A stretch of 64,000 bases of DNA from Podospora comata. Lineage: Eukaryota; Ascomycota; Sordariomycetes; Sordariales; Podosporaceae. Below the pieces are notes generated by a model. That model was given only the letters and a program-made list of their open reading frames with translations. It searched no databases and was not told the origin of the DNA. Below, piece by piece: positions 46,686 to 57,887 of this stretch (position 1 is the stretch's first letter; every line of letters begins with the position of its first letter). Position numbers and translations under genes: made by a program. The stretch is taken from NCBI GenBank assembly GCA_017354895.1, contig CP071496.1, positions 62,001-126,000 on the forward strand. Reading direction: 5' to 3'.

Positions 46686-47659
46686 ATGAAGTTGAATCTT
46701 GGAAGCCTCGCCCTCTGGGTGCTCTCAGCAGCACCGGTCGCTGAGGCCCATTACCGCTTCAGCAAACTGCTCGTGAACGGCAAGCTCTCCGGCGACTGGG
46801 AGTACATGCGAGAGAACAGCAACGGCATCATGCCCACGAAACAGTTTCTCGCACCCAGTGACGACTTCCGGTGCAATTCCGGCAGCTTTGCCAATGCTGG
46901 AAAGACTAAAGTGGCCAAGGTCATGCCTGGAGATACCATCGGCTTCCAGCTGTGGTACTACGCGACGATGCAGCACCCAGGGCCGTTGACGATCCACATG
47001 TCCAAAGCCCCCGGCGATGTGCGCAACTATCGCGGTGATGGGGACTGGTTCAAAGTTCATCAGATGATCATCTGCAAGGCCCCGAACCAATACCTGGTAG
47101 GTTGTTCTCGCCGGGCACGTCTCTGATATACATGATACTAACAACAGTGGTCCGCTGTTAGAACGATAAGGACTGGTGCACGTGGGACCTTGCCACCGTC
47201 CAGTTCACCCTCCCCCGCGACACCCCCCCGGGTCAATATCTCGTCCGCGTCGAGCACATCGCCCTGCACGGTGCCCAAAGCGGTGACACAGAGTTCTACT
47301 TCACTTGCGCACAGATTGAAGTCGGCGGCAATGGCAACGGTAAACCGGGACCCATGGTGAAGATCCCCGGACTCTACGACTCGAATGATCCGGCATTGCG
47401 TTTCTTCATTTATGGCGCGCGGTCGTATCCTTATACCAACGTTGGCAAGCATGCGGTTTGGACAGGTGGCAGCGGTGGTGGGAGCTCGCCGGCGCCTAAC
47501 CCGGCCCCGTCGAATCCACCAGTCACCAACCCATCTCCGGGTGGTGGCACGGCGCCTCTTTGGGGTCAATGTGGAGGGAATGGCTGGACGGGCCCGACAC
47601 GGTGTGCGGAGGGAACTTGCAAGTTTAGCAACGATTGGTATTCGCAGTGTGTGCCCTGA
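46686..47659 (+). CDS. AA9 lytic polysaccharide monooxygenase with CBM1
   Basis: Secreted copper enzyme that oxidatively cleaves cellulose or related glucans. Exons 46686-47096 and 47162-47659 give 302 residues. The signal peptide ends at Ala21, so His22 becomes the N-terminal residue of the copper histidine brace; the second copper His is His97 in MQHPGPL and the axial Tyr is about Tyr183 in FYFTCAQ. HIALHGA with the second-sphere His is present. A Gly/Ser/Pro linker (about 240-266) joins a complete CBM1 ([13 protein letters not shown], then [11 protein letters not shown]). The intron must end at the second AG (47161), since the first AG right after a CTAAC branch breaks frame. A TATA-like element lies upstream. 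Regiospecificity cannot be read from sequence. Confidence 0.93.
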
Positions 47660-48062
47660 AGGATTCAGTCATCCACAGTGTGACAAGGGGAGGAAACTGG
47701 CTGAGATAACCAGGAGAAATAAGGCACAGCTCTCCAGGGAAAGGTTTACCCCGATCTTGCCAGGTTGTTATTGGTCAATCGGGAGGTACCTTGGTCAATA
47801 ACACGTGCTTACCCACCTTATATGTACACATTCGTGTCTCTTCCAAAACCAACAAAGCCTGCCAAACTCAGGTCCCGCTCGTCATGTAACATGAAGTGAG
47901 CTACTGTCCCGATTAAAATCTGCACTGTGTGTTTGGTTGGTTACAGATGGTTCGGGAAAAGGAGGCAATTTGTGTCTGTGTAGCAGCTAGGTACCTATAC
48001 AACGTGCAGGTAGGTATCCGTTTAGTCGTCTTCCTCAGCGATATCTCCTCCATCCCGCCATC
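47660..48062. other. Intergenic, no gene recognised
   Basis: 3' region of the AA9 gene and leader of the SDR pseudogene; contains CTAGGTACCTA at 47987-47997 and AGGTAGGTA at about 48008. Confidence 0.5.
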
Positions 48063-49164
48063 ATGGTCCATTACGACATCACCCCTTCCAAGCAGGCCAG
48101 CCTCGCCCGCTACCTTTACCACCAAGCCACCTTCAGACCAGCCCCAGTTCACAGCGTCAACCTCGCCGGCCAAACTGCCATCGTAACAGGAGCGAACTCG
48201 GGCGTCGGCTTCGAAGTCAGCCGGCAGTTTCTCGACCTTGGTCTGACCAGGCTGATCCTTGCCGTTCGAGACGAAGCCAAAGGCGCCGCTGCTGTACAAA
48301 AGTTTGCTCTCAAGCCTGATGGAACCAAACGTGAATCTGGCGCCACTGTCGAAGTCTGGAAGCTCGACCTTTTCGATTATGGCTCTGTTCTGTCGTTTGC
48401 AAAGCGAGCAAAAGAGACGCTGGAGAGACTCGACATCATTATGCTGAACGCCGCGATGGGGGTCCCGTCCAAGCGTGCTTTCCACCCAGAAACGAGACAC
48501 GATGAGACACTTCAGGTGAACTACCTTTCCACTGCGCTGCTGGCTACCCTGTTGCTCCCAGTGGTCAAACAGACAAGAGCGCATCAACCCGCTCCGACCC
48601 GCATCAGCTTGGGCAAAGTTCCCACTTGGCCAAAAGATCCCCATTCTTGAGGCGGTTGACAAGCCGGAGGAGAACGTGGACTTGGCAGATGGGACGTTTA
48701 CCTCGAAGCTTCTCGGTCAGTTCTTTTTGCGGGAGCTGGCAAACGAGTGCCCGTCAAGATTGCGGTCATCAATGGGGCGTCGCCTGGCATGGTGAGTGAC
48801 TCCGAGTTTGACCGCGAGTTTAAGAAGACGACCATGGGGGCAATAATGCAGAGGATCAAGATGTGGGTGGGAAATAACTCGGCTGTGGCGGCGAGAATGG
48901 TCACGTATGCGGCAGCGGGGTGTGGGGAAGACACGCATGGGGAGTTTTTGTCCTTTCAGAAGGTGGTACCGTAAGTCTTTTCCAACGTTTCATAAATATA
49001 TTTTTCGGAAAACAAAAAGAGGATATGGCTGACTGGTTGGCGATAGCATGGCTCCCATTATTTACACGGGCGAAGGGGAGGCCATATCTGCTGGGTTGTG
49101 GAAGGAGACAATGGAAGAGTTCAAGTTTGCGAACGTGGACAACATCGTTAACAGTTTGGGCTGA
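48063..49164 (+). pseudogene. Broken short-chain dehydrogenase
   Basis: The 5' part (48063 to about 48600) encodes a normal SDR start: AIVTGANSGVGFEVSRQ, DLFDYGSV, IIMLNAAMG. Near 48600 the frame shifts, and the expected segment with the catalytic Ser is missing; the sequence goes on in another frame as WAKFPLGQKIPILEAVDKP and FTSKLLGQFFLRELANE, then returns to the first frame near 48745 (VKIAVINGASPGM). An intact intron (48971-49046) and a normal end (MAPIIYTGEGEA..) follow. In the middle part the YxxxK motif reads TFTSK, so the catalytic Tyr is a Thr. Two frame changes, a lost Ser segment and the missing Tyr together argue for a decayed gene rather than sequencing error alone. It lies next to AA9 with no clear link. 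Confidence 0.75.
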
Positions 49165-49182
49165 GATCTTGCCGTACCAAAG

Positions 49183-50334
49183 TCATTCTACGTCTCCTTC
49201 TTCGTTTCCTATCCTCGGGCGTCCGCATAACACTTCTACCTCGTCATTTATCCAACTTGTAACCCAATTCCACAGAACTTTCGGCCACTCAACAAACACG
49301 ATGGACAGTCCTACCACGCCCCCTTTGACACTTCCGCCCCAACCCTGCCCTTGGACTTCCACAAGCCCAGGCAGCCCGTAATATTTTAAGATAACTCGCT
49401 TGTAACTTTTCCAGCGCCAGCTGCTGTCTAGCTTGTCTGTCTGGAAAGGGCGAGGTGCCCAGAGACCTCTAACGTGGCTAGTAGAAAGGGCGTGAGAACA
49501 GGAAAAGATAACATGAATGTAGCCAGAGTCGAAGGGCGATGGGAGATTAGGCTTGTGCTTGGGTGCTTGTTTCTGAAGACGAGTGCGCGAAGTGATGGTG
49601 GTGGTGCGGGTGTAAATAGAACTGTGTGATGTTCTTGAGCCGAAGGCTGTTGTGTTTGGTAGATGGCTGCAGTGGTACAAATCGCGGTGTTCTTCTGGAT
49701 ATACCCTCATGCTCCCGTGTGTCTGTAGTATTTCTGTTTCTTGTGAATATACCACACGACTCAAAGCAGTGTGTGACGTGACTTCATTGGTGAACTCAGC
49801 GGACCCGTCCAGAGGCAGCCTGGGTGTGAATGGAGCAACGTTGATGTAGCTTTGGTCTAAGCTGTGATCCTGCTCGAACTCTCGATGAATGTCGAATCCC
49901 GCGCGGTGTTCCTCCTCGGTGGTGAATGAAGACGGGGATTTCGAGACAGAGGTCCAGGAAGTAGCCAAGGCTGCCTCTGATTCAAGACTCCATGATCCAA
50001 ACCCATGATCCGACAAAACGCTGTTCCTTCGATTCGGTATCTGATGCCGGACTTGTTGTGTGGATGAAATACATGGTCGTGTAGATGGAGACCGCCAGAT
50101 TTCAGTTTCGGTTGCTTTAGACGGTGAAACGTTGTTTGTTGTGGTATCTGGTCGAGGACAGCCATAATTTTCCAGCCAAAACTTGCATTGTTCGCAAACA
50201 TTGGTTTTGGTTCTGCAATCGCTGCAGCGTTTCCAAGATCCTCTGGGCACCCGTTCATTCCATTCGGCGTCTGACCATTCCTCGCGGTCGGACACTATTT
50301 CGAATACATGCATATCTTCACAAAGGGCGTCCAT
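49183..50334 (-). CDS. Unknown protein with a short Cys motif
   Basis: Intronless frame of 383 residues. The N-terminus is acidic and aromatic, then a compact motif C37-x2-C40-x6-C47-x2-C50 (within KRCSDCRTKTNVCEQC) could bind one zinc ion. The middle is Ser/Thr-rich and probably disordered. Near residue 270 there is a hydrophobic, His-containing stretch (SGYIHVIFSCSHALSTS) that looks ordered, and the end is Gly/Val/Trp-rich. No family recognised. The stop is only 18 bp from the end of the SDR pseudogene, so the two are convergent. Confidence 0.6.
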   Translation of the reverse strand: MDALCEDMHVFEIVSDREEWSDAEWNERVPRGSWKRCSDCRTKTNVCEQCKFWLENYGCPRPDTTTNNVSPSKATETEIWRSPSTRPCISSTQQVRHQIPNRRNSVLSDHGFGSWSLESEAALATSWTSVSKSPSSFTTEEEHRAGFDIHREFEQDHSLDQSYINVAPFTPRLPLDGSAEFTNEVTSHTALSRVVYSQETEILQTHGSMRVYPEEHRDLYHCSHLPNTTAFGSRTSHSSIYTRTTTITSRTRLQKQAPKHKPNLPSPFDSGYIHVIFSCSHALSTSHVRGLWAPRPFQTDKLDSSWRWKSYKRVILKYYGLPGLVEVQGQGWGGSVKGGVVGLSIVFVEWPKVLWNWVTSWINDEVEVLCGRPRIGNEEGDVE

Positions 50335-50776
50335 GGTGAGGTATAGAAATTGGGTAACTGATGATAGAAAATCGGTAAATACTGCAGCAGGTAAGGTATT
50401 GATGTCGAGGCCTCCTACCTAACCCCTATTTGGACGATAGCGAGGGTGCGCTTGGCTCAGAGGCGGAATTGTCCGGGATCACCTGACAATGTCACGTCGC
50501 TTCAAGTACTTACCTTGCATAACACATCTAGAATTATGATATCTGGCAGCTGTCGAGATAGTTATGCTGTGCATTACCTCTTGTAATTTCATTTACATAC
50601 ATGCTTGGACACAATGTTGATGTTCAAGCCTCCCGAGACGTGACTGATCGGTGCGGGGTTCGCGTCTATTGACGCAATGGAAATACCAAGGAGATATCGA
50701 GCCCTCACAAAGTGTTGAAATTCCACAAATTCGCATCACTGTGTCAATGTCTCGAAGACACCTAGGTGCACTCACC
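50335..50776. promoter_or_regulatory. Divergent upstream region
   Basis: 440 bp between the divergent Cys-motif and DUF1989 genes. A palindromic ACACCTAGGTG-like word lies at 50758-50768, only 8 bp before the DUF1989 ATG. No gene recognised. Confidence 0.4.
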
Positions 50777-51730
50777 ATGTCCACCGACCCAGTTCTTTCT
50801 GAAGCTGATGCCGCTCGCCTGGCCTCTCGGCGCCAGCTTCCACCTCCTGTGCCAGCCTACCTCCCGACCGGCCCCAACTCGCCTCTGGCTGTCGGCAAAG
50901 AACTGTACTCCAAGATCCAATCTGCTCCTCGGGTCCTGGAACAGAGCTTTACCATCCCCATCCGCTCAGGCAAAGCTTGGACTGCCTCCGCCGGCTCCGT
51001 CATCCGCATCAGCACTCCCGAAGGACCTCAAGTAGGAGATCTGAACATCTGGTGCGCTTGACCCCTCGAGATATCATCGTCTGCCCATCGACTAACCCCC
51101 AGTAGGAATCAACACAACCCCTCCGAACGCTTCTGGGCCTCTCGCACCCGCCAGCTCCACTCCACCCACCTCACCACGCACGACCGTCTCTGGTCCTGCC
51201 TCCCTTACATGCGCCCCCTCCTCACCATCCTCTCCGACTCTCTATCCTGGTACGGCACCGACTCCAACGGCGGACGCGTCCACGATCTCCTCGGTACAAG
51301 GTGCGACCCCTACATCAACCACCTCTTGTCTGGGGGCCAAAGCTATGATCATCACTGCCATAGCAACCTTGTCCGAGCCGTCAGTGAGTTTGGCTTAGAA
51401 GAGAGGGACGTGCATGATGTGATCAATTTGTTTCAGGTTACGGGGCTGGATGAAAAGGGAAGGTATTGTATGAGTGCTTGCCCGGCGGAAAAGGGGGACT
51501 ACATTGAGTTTCTGGCCGAGGTGGATGTGCTGATGGGGTTGAGTACTTGCCCCGGGGGGGATTTGAGCCTCTGGGGCTTTGGGGCGGATAGCGAGAAGGT
51601 GATGGAGAAGTGTTGCCGGCCGTTGAAGGTGGAGGTTTTCCGGTTGGAGGATAGGGGTTTGTTGGAGCGGGAAGGGTGGAGGAAAGCGGAGGTGAGTGGG
51701 TACAAGGGAGGTCACGGACTCGGTGCTTGA
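50777..51730 (+). CDS. DUF1989 (urea carboxylase-associated) family protein
   Basis: Exons 50777-51051 and 51106-51730 encode 299 residues. The family pattern is clear: QVGDLNIWNQHNPSERFW across the junction, RLWSCLPYMRPLLTI, GTRCDPY, a His/Cys-rich HHCHSNLVRA, INLFQVTGLDEKG and a CPGGDLSLWG region near the end. The acceptor is the second AG of CAGTAG (51105), since this alone restores the WN of the conserved LNIWN. Members are linked in bacteria to urea or amide nitrogen metabolism; the fungal role is not proven. A CACCATG context supports the start at 50777 (an in-frame ATG lies 30 bp upstream). Convergent with the zinc alcohol dehydrogenase gene. Confidence 0.88.
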
Positions 51731-51865
51731 TGTTTACACTTCTAATCCTCCATCAGGGAGTGGGGTCTACCTCAACTTTGGACACGACGTCGATGGGTTT
51801 ACGCTTGGGGCACATGTAAATGGTAACAATTAACTCCTCGATGCTTCCCAGTATCAAAATACAGA

Positions 51866-53350
51866 CTAGTATTTGGTCAGTTCTGGCGTCCCAGCCGCCC
51901 GTGGATGCGAGAATTTGGTCTCAACAAACACCTTCTGCATGCCGTCCTCCTTGTTGTCGAACTTGTAGTAGACCTTGTCCAAGTCCTCAAGGCGGACACG
52001 ATGCGAAATCATCTGCACCGGGTCGAGCTCGCCCGTCTTGATCTTCTCTAGCAACTCCTCCCAGTACTTATGCACGGGCGCCTGGCCGTTGCCAATCAGG
52101 CGGATGCCGCGCTGCATCAAAGATCCAATGTTGAAGTGGTTTGTCTGTGATGAAAGTTAGCATGCTGGCAACAATTATAATCGTAGAGGAGTAAAGCATA
52201 CGTATCCAACATAGACACCAGTAACACCGGCACGGCCGTAGTTCCTCACACCCTCAATCATCTCATTGATGATTTCACTCGTGTCCGTCTCGGCTCCCAA
52301 GCTCATTTCCAGCCAGTGCATCCAGCCCTTGGCGTACTCTCCAGCGGCGCACTCGATAGCAACGTCTGGGCCACGCCCACCTGTCAACTCCTTCAACTTG
52401 CTCACCACAGTGTCCTTGTTGGTCACCCCAAAGCTGAGCTGCTTGAAATCCAGCACCTCAATCTTGTCCCGGTGCTGCTTGGGCCATCTGGACTTGATGA
52501 TCGACAGCCTGGGCTCGGTATCGACAAAGATAACCTTGCTGGCACCCTCGCCGACCGCAAAAACACCCGCCATCTGCCCAATAGGCCCGGCACCGAAGAT
52601 AGCCACCACATCACCGGGGTACACGGCAGTATCCTTGACAGCATTGTAGGCCGTCGGCAAAACATCAGACAGCCACAACGCCTTCTCATCTGGAACATCA
52701 TCCGGAATCTCCAGCAAGTTTACGTCGCCCAGCGGGACCCTCACATACTCGGCTTGACCACCAGCAAAACCACCCGTCAGATGCGAATACCCAAAGATGC
52801 CAGCTGTCCTCCCTCCGTACATGGCCTTGGTGGTGGTGTTCGAGTTGGTCGTTTCGCACTGCGACGAAAGCTTCTGCTTGCAGAAGAAGCAGTCACCGCA
52901 GGCAATCTGGAAGGAGACAACGTATCGCTTGCCAACCTGAACTTTGTCACGGACGGCGGAGCCGACCTGGTCGACGACACCGCAGAATTCGTGGCCGAGA
53001 ATATCGCCCTTGTGCATTTGGAGGACGGCGCCGTGGAGCAGATGAAGATCGGAACCGCAAACGGTGGTGCCGGTCACCTTGAGGATGACGTCGCGGGGCT
53101 CGATGATTTTCGGTTTGGGAACGTCAACTGTTGTTGATGTGGTCGTTAGCGATTATTCTTGGGGAGAATTGGCGGACGCAACCATACCAATCTCGACCTT
53201 TTGCTTGGTCTGCCATACTAGAGCCTTCATCGTCTCGTTAGGGTCGCCGGTGCCCTTCTGGTTGAAGTTGGAGACATCCTGCTGGATGATGTTGTTGTCA
53301 TCGTGGCCGATGGCCTTCTCGACGGCATAGGCTGCTTCTGCTGTTGCCAT
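51866..53350 (-). CDS. Zinc-dependent alcohol dehydrogenase (MDR family)
   Basis: Medium-chain dehydrogenase of 455 residues in three exons: 53350-53188, 53127-52202 and 52144-51866. Catalytic-zinc residues are seen in TTVCGSDLHLLHG and ILGHEFCGVV; the structural zinc loop has four Cys in CGDCFFCKQKLSSQC; the NAD(P)-binding segment is VVAIFGAGPIGQMAG. The C-terminal part (TNHFNIGSLMQRGIRL) fits the formaldehyde dehydrogenase-like/GroES-like alcohol dehydrogenases common in fungi. A 50-residue N-terminal extension before the core is charged and not obviously a targeting signal. Both introns have GT..AG ends and restore family sequence. Substrate unknown. Confidence 0.92.
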
Positions 53351-54290
53351 TTTGTCCGAGTATTGTGGCTGTCGTGTTCGATTCGCGTGTCCTGTGGTGA
53401 ACGGAGGTCAAGAGCCCCAAGTGCTGAAGGCCACTGGCACCTTTAATCACCGGTGTTGCTAGATCCATGGCGTCAGACGGTTGCAAGATAGGACTTGGAT
53501 TGGGCCAGTGCCGTAGAGTGTATGACGATGTTTCCCCGTCATTGTCGATGGTGGTTGAAAGAAGCAGGCGAAAAGGAACGGCCGACGTCATTGATCGAGA
53601 TCCAAATCCTACTTTGGCCTCAATTGTGGGCCAGCCTTGGCACGAACACAAGCCTTATCTTATCGCCCGTGTTGCAGGAAGGCAGGTTCTCACCTCAGGG
53701 CGAGTTGCCAGGTAGCTCGCTGACTGTCCCGACACAATGCGACATTCCACCGTGACCAAGCGACAGATAGAACTCTCGCAGCAGTTGATGAACATCATGA
53801 TACAGCTGAATTCCACCGGCGGTGGCACACCGTAAGCCCCTTATCAGAACAACGCCACTCATAACACCTAGGTACCATTCAGTCAATTTATCCTCACCTA
53901 GCTCCATTGCTCGGTTATGAGTTGCTGCCTGAAATTTATGGGCGTTTTCTTTTTGTTCCAGGTCCCTATCAATGATTGGTCTGACTAAGACAGATGCATG
54001 TCAGCAGCACCCAGGAATTCCTCAAATTCCTTGGCAATGAACTCAGCAGCAATGGGTTCTCCAAATCCCGAGTCACCGGCAGTCCCACGGCCTTCATCAG
54101 ATAACACGGGGTGGACAGCAAGCAGTTCGGGTTCCAGCCACAACGGCAACAATTCTCATGGCAACATGAGTTCTCGACAAGAAGTCTTCATCAGTTATCG
54201 TAGTTAGCCAGAACACCGCCATCCACTGTTCACCCAACAGGACGCAACCGATAACCTGAACGGGACTCACTGGTCCAAAGGTCTTGAATC
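53351..54290. other. Divergent upstream region with a candidate exon
   Basis: Lies between the divergent alcohol dehydrogenase and zinc-cluster genes. An ATG at 53998 opens a 69-codon Ser/Asn/Gly-rich frame (to 54207) that could be a first exon of the zinc-cluster gene, but I could not find a splice joining it in frame to the main coding part. CACCTAGGTACC at 53865-53876 is a copy of the dispersed word. Confidence 0.4.
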
Positions 54291-56381
54291 ATGGTCGCCC
54301 TCTCTTGGCGGCCTTGTCGGGGGTTGAATACAAGCCCCTTGAGGCCATATCCCAACTGGGACTTACTTGCCGAGGCTGGGTGGTATGACACCACAGGAAA
54401 GAAAGGTCATCTCAAGGAATATGCCCCATCACCTCAGGAGGAAGTCTCAAGCTGCCTTCAGCGAAGTCTAGAATCAGAGGCTTTGGTGTCACGGTTTACT
54501 GAGGATGATTCCTGGCCATCGGATTGTGGGAAGGTAGAGGGCACACCTACAGCCACCTCTCCTTGGACAGTCACTCCCCCTGAACATTCCGAAGAGAAGG
54601 CCAAGGAGCTGGAGCATGCCCAATCTTTTGACTTGAAAGACTTTGCATATTTCTACGACCATGACGGCCGCGATCACGCAAGCACACACCTTGAAGGCCA
54701 TGCCTTGCCCAAAACACCTATTTCGCAACCAGCAGTTACCAAGACTGCCCCCGTACTTGGACCAAGCAAAGTGTGGGCTCTTCCGCCAGTGAGTACAACG
54801 ATAACGACCAGCCTCTTGAAAGATACACTAACCTGTTCCAGCGAATCCGTCGCAGAAAGAAAACAAAGCCGGTTGGCGAGAGTCCGCCGAGCAGCAAGGT
54901 CAACCCCATCGATAAACCCAAACCGAAGAAACGGGGTGCTTTTACGGACAAAGCCAAGAAACGCAGCACGGCCCTGACTCGCCAACTAAAGTCATGTATC
55001 AGGTGTCGTATGAACAGAGGGCGTGTATGTCTTCTTATCTAGGTACCACGGACTAGAACGAATTCTGACCGCCTCTTCCCCATCAGTGCCTTCCAAACCC
55101 CTCCTTCCCTTCCGGACCCTGCCTCACGTGTCAACTCATGACTGGCCCAACACTGAGCAAGATGCCATGCTACCGCTACATTATCACGGAAGCTTCCCTC
55201 TATCGCGAACAAAAGGCCCCCTGGCAGATCTTCAGCCGTCGCTGGCAAAGCATGGACATTGTCGACATTTCGTCGTCCGACTGGGCACCCTCTTCTCGTA
55301 TCAGAACCATCATGGTCAGCCACCTCAATGTTTCAACGCAATTTGCATTTCAGGTCAGAGAGTTCATTCCCACAGCTGGCGACATCTTGGAAGACGAGGT
55401 TACCGACCCTGTGGAAGGGACAGTGACAAAAGTCCCGTTGCCGAGGTTTGCAGTAGCGGATATGAAGGCCACAGCGGAGAACATGAGAGGCTTTGTAGAT
55501 GGAAATGTCCATAACTTCATCACAGCCATGGTGGGGCGAGATGAGCTGTTGTGGGAGACGTATTTGATGGCTTTCAGGCAGGTTGGGTTGGCGAGGGTGA
55601 GTTTGATATTGAAACAACGTTCCAGTTCATCTTGACATGCTGATAGATCACAGACAAAACAAGAACAAACCCTCCTGTCAAACACATTCCGTCTCTGGGT
55701 TGTGTGCCGCATGACAAGCTCACCAGTGTACATCTGCGGAGACGACAAGCTTGGAGGCACTCCGCACCCGCTTTACGACAACCGCGTCATGATGCCCTTG
55801 CTGATGACGGCACAGTTTGAGTGCATCAACTACACTACCTTTCTAAGACCATGGAGCAGGGCGGTGTTGAAACAGCTGAACGACTTGGTGTTGGCGAAAA
55901 AGAGAGAATACTGGTTAACCATTTATTTGACAATGTTTGTGTTACTGCACAGCTGCGCCATGATCACCAAGCGGGACGAGGAAACCGCGAGGCAGTTTAG
56001 GATACCTGTCAGTGCCAACTACCCTGTACATATCCCGAATAGGGCTGACTGAACAAATAGGGTAAATACGCCAACCCAGCCAGTATCAGAGAACATCACT
56101 GTGGTGCCCAGACGATGCTTGCCCACTTTCACTACATCAACCGAGGGGTCGTTCCCTTTTCGCTGCCACTGCATACAAAAGATGGAAGAAGTGATCTGGC
56201 CAAGGCAGCAAATTTGACCGAGGAGCAGGTTAGCTTTGTGAGAATGACAGCCGAGATGGTCAAAGACAGCGCAAGACGTATGGGGTTTCTTCATTTTCCC
56301 ACCGTTGATGTCACAACACTGACAGACAAGCACAGAAAGCACCATGAGAACTGTCCGAGAACAGGAAGACGTCGGTCATGA
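54291..56381 (+). CDS. Fungal zinc-cluster protein (Zn2Cys6-like)
   Basis: Exons 54291-54788, 54842-55024, 55087-55596, 55654-56007 and 56061-56381, all in phase 0, give 621 residues. After an acidic/Ser-rich N-terminal third with NWDLLAEAGWYD, a basic region (PKPKKRGAFTDKAKKR) leads to six cysteines at about 218, 221, 228, 239, 242 and 255 (SCIRCRMNRGRC, then GPCLTC and KMPC). The spacing C-x2-C-x6-C-x10-C-x2-C-x12-C has a longer last loop than classic Gal4 clusters but is a recurrent fungal variant. The remaining part is mostly helical (NFITAMVGRDELLWETYLMAF; MLAHFHYINRG). It is probably a nuclear DNA-binding regulator. The 5' end is unsure: an upstream exon at 53998 is possible, and the first residues from 54291 look unlike family sequence. 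Confidence 0.75.
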
Positions 56382-56564
56382 TTTGTACTGGGTTTCTATG
56401 CTCTATGACCAGGAGTGGAGGCCAAAACAAAACGAGTGAGGAGAAGAAAAAAGACCTAGATGTACGAAAAGCCCCTTCCAAATACACGAAAGCAAAAACT
56501 AAACCACCACCCAAAGGACCAAGAAGAACAGACCTGCTGAAGAAGCACTATCGAAGAAGATTCC

Positions 56565-57887
56565 TCAGTCACAGGAACCACCCGTATTCAACACCCTCCC
56601 CGTCACGGGGTGCCTCAACGGAGCATAGTCCCAATACCTCCCCCTCTTATCACTCCCCTCATCCTCAAAATCATCATCAAACACCCTCGCCCAAGCCAGC
56701 CTCAACGGCCGAGGCAGGTTCCAGCACATTCCCTCATCATTATTCAGCCAGATCCTCACCAGATGCCTCGGTTTACTCCCCTGTACATTCTCAAACGCCT
56801 CTCTTCTGTGAAGCAAGCCGAGGTTGTTCACAAACCTGATGTCACCCCTCTCCATCCGGGGTTTGATCTCATGTTTCTTGGCGATAAAATGAACCGCGTC
56901 GAGGGCCTCCGCTTGCGCCTCTGTCAACCCTGGAATAGCCTTGCTTCGCGGGGTGAAGGGTGCGTGGCCGACGAGAAGACGGCGGGAAAAGGAGGTGATG
57001 AGGCGGTGGTCGTGAAAATACATCAGTGCCCGGCGGTAAAAGGGGGGATCGCGGCCGTAGGTGTCGAACGGCCAATCGGGGGAGGCGAGGGTGTGGATGA
57101 GGTCCGGGCGGGTGGCCGCGAGCTCGTTGTAGACTGTCCAGGCTGAGGCAAAGGTGGATCTGCCGCCTGAAGAGGCGAGCTCTTGGGTGAAGAGACAGAG
57201 TGTGTCAGTTACGGTGTCGGTGTGGAAGGGTTTGTCGGAGGAGTAGATGCTGTCGTGGAGAGTGGACTCAGCGGATTGATCTCCGCGCTGCATGACGTGG
57301 ATGAGCATCGAGCCGCGCTGGTCCTGGCGGCCGCGCCGGGAGCCGACGTAAGACGAGAGGCCGAGGTAGATGGCGGTCAGGTCGGCGAGGGGGTAGTCGT
57401 CGGGGTCAAGACCGCGGACGATGTGAAAGCCTTTGCCGAGATAGATGTCGTTGCAGATGCCGGACAAGATCGGGCCAAGGTCGGGAAGGGGGAAGAGGTA
57501 CTTGGTCACTTTCTGAGAGTCGAGGTTGTGGGATTTGAAGAAGGCGAGGGCGGCCAGAATCTCGGTCTTGTCAGACGGGGTGAGGTGGTAGACGTATTCG
57601 TCTTCAGAAGGGAATGAGTTTGAGGTCCAGACCAGGGGTCCTGAGAGCTTTGTCGGCCAGCCGTCAGGCACCGAGGTGGGAAGACCGCCTGCTTTGACAC
57701 GAGCTGTCGACCGAGCACGGTATTTGGCTTCGTCAACTTCATACTCAATGTCCGCGCATTTGCCTCCGTTTAGGCGAGCATCTACGTCGGCTTGTTCGAG
57801 CCGGACACGATCGATGTTGAAGCGGGCACGCAGACCCTGAGAGTAATAGGGTACCGGAGCAGTAGCGGCATCACTTAGCATGGTCAT
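56565..57887 (-). CDS. TauD/TfdA-family Fe(II)/2-oxoglutarate dioxygenase
   Basis: Single-exon gene of 440 residues. The iron-binding His-x-Asp is seen in KPFHTDTVTD (about residues 216-225), the distal His in GLLHRREAF and the 2-oxoglutarate Arg in RHLVRIWL. IYLGLSSYVGSRRGRQ and HVMQRGDQ precede the first motif as in fungal TauD-like proteins. The N-terminal 100 residues are a family extension without signal peptide. Substrate unknown; relatives hydroxylate sulfonates, carnitine precursors or secondary metabolites. The gene is convergent with the zinc-cluster gene (about 180 bp between stops). An in-frame second ATG lies two codons downstream. Confidence 0.9.
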   Translation of the reverse strand: MTMLSDAATAPVPYYSQGLRARFNIDRVRLEQADVDARLNGGKCADIEYEVDEAKYRARSTARVKAGGLPTSVPDGWPTKLSGPLVWTSNSFPSEDEYVYHLTPSDKTEILAALAFFKSHNLDSQKVTKYLFPLPDLGPILSGICNDIYLGKGFHIVRGLDPDDYPLADLTAIYLGLSSYVGSRRGRQDQRGSMLIHVMQRGDQSAESTLHDSIYSSDKPFHTDTVTDTLCLFTQELASSGGRSTFASAWTVYNELAATRPDLIHTLASPDWPFDTYGRDPPFYRRALMYFHDHRLITSFSRRLLVGHAPFTPRSKAIPGLTEAQAEALDAVHFIAKKHEIKPRMERGDIRFVNNLGLLHRREAFENVQGSKPRHLVRIWLNNDEGMCWNLPRPLRLAWARVFDDDFEDEGSDKRGRYWDYAPLRHPVTGRVLNTGGSCD

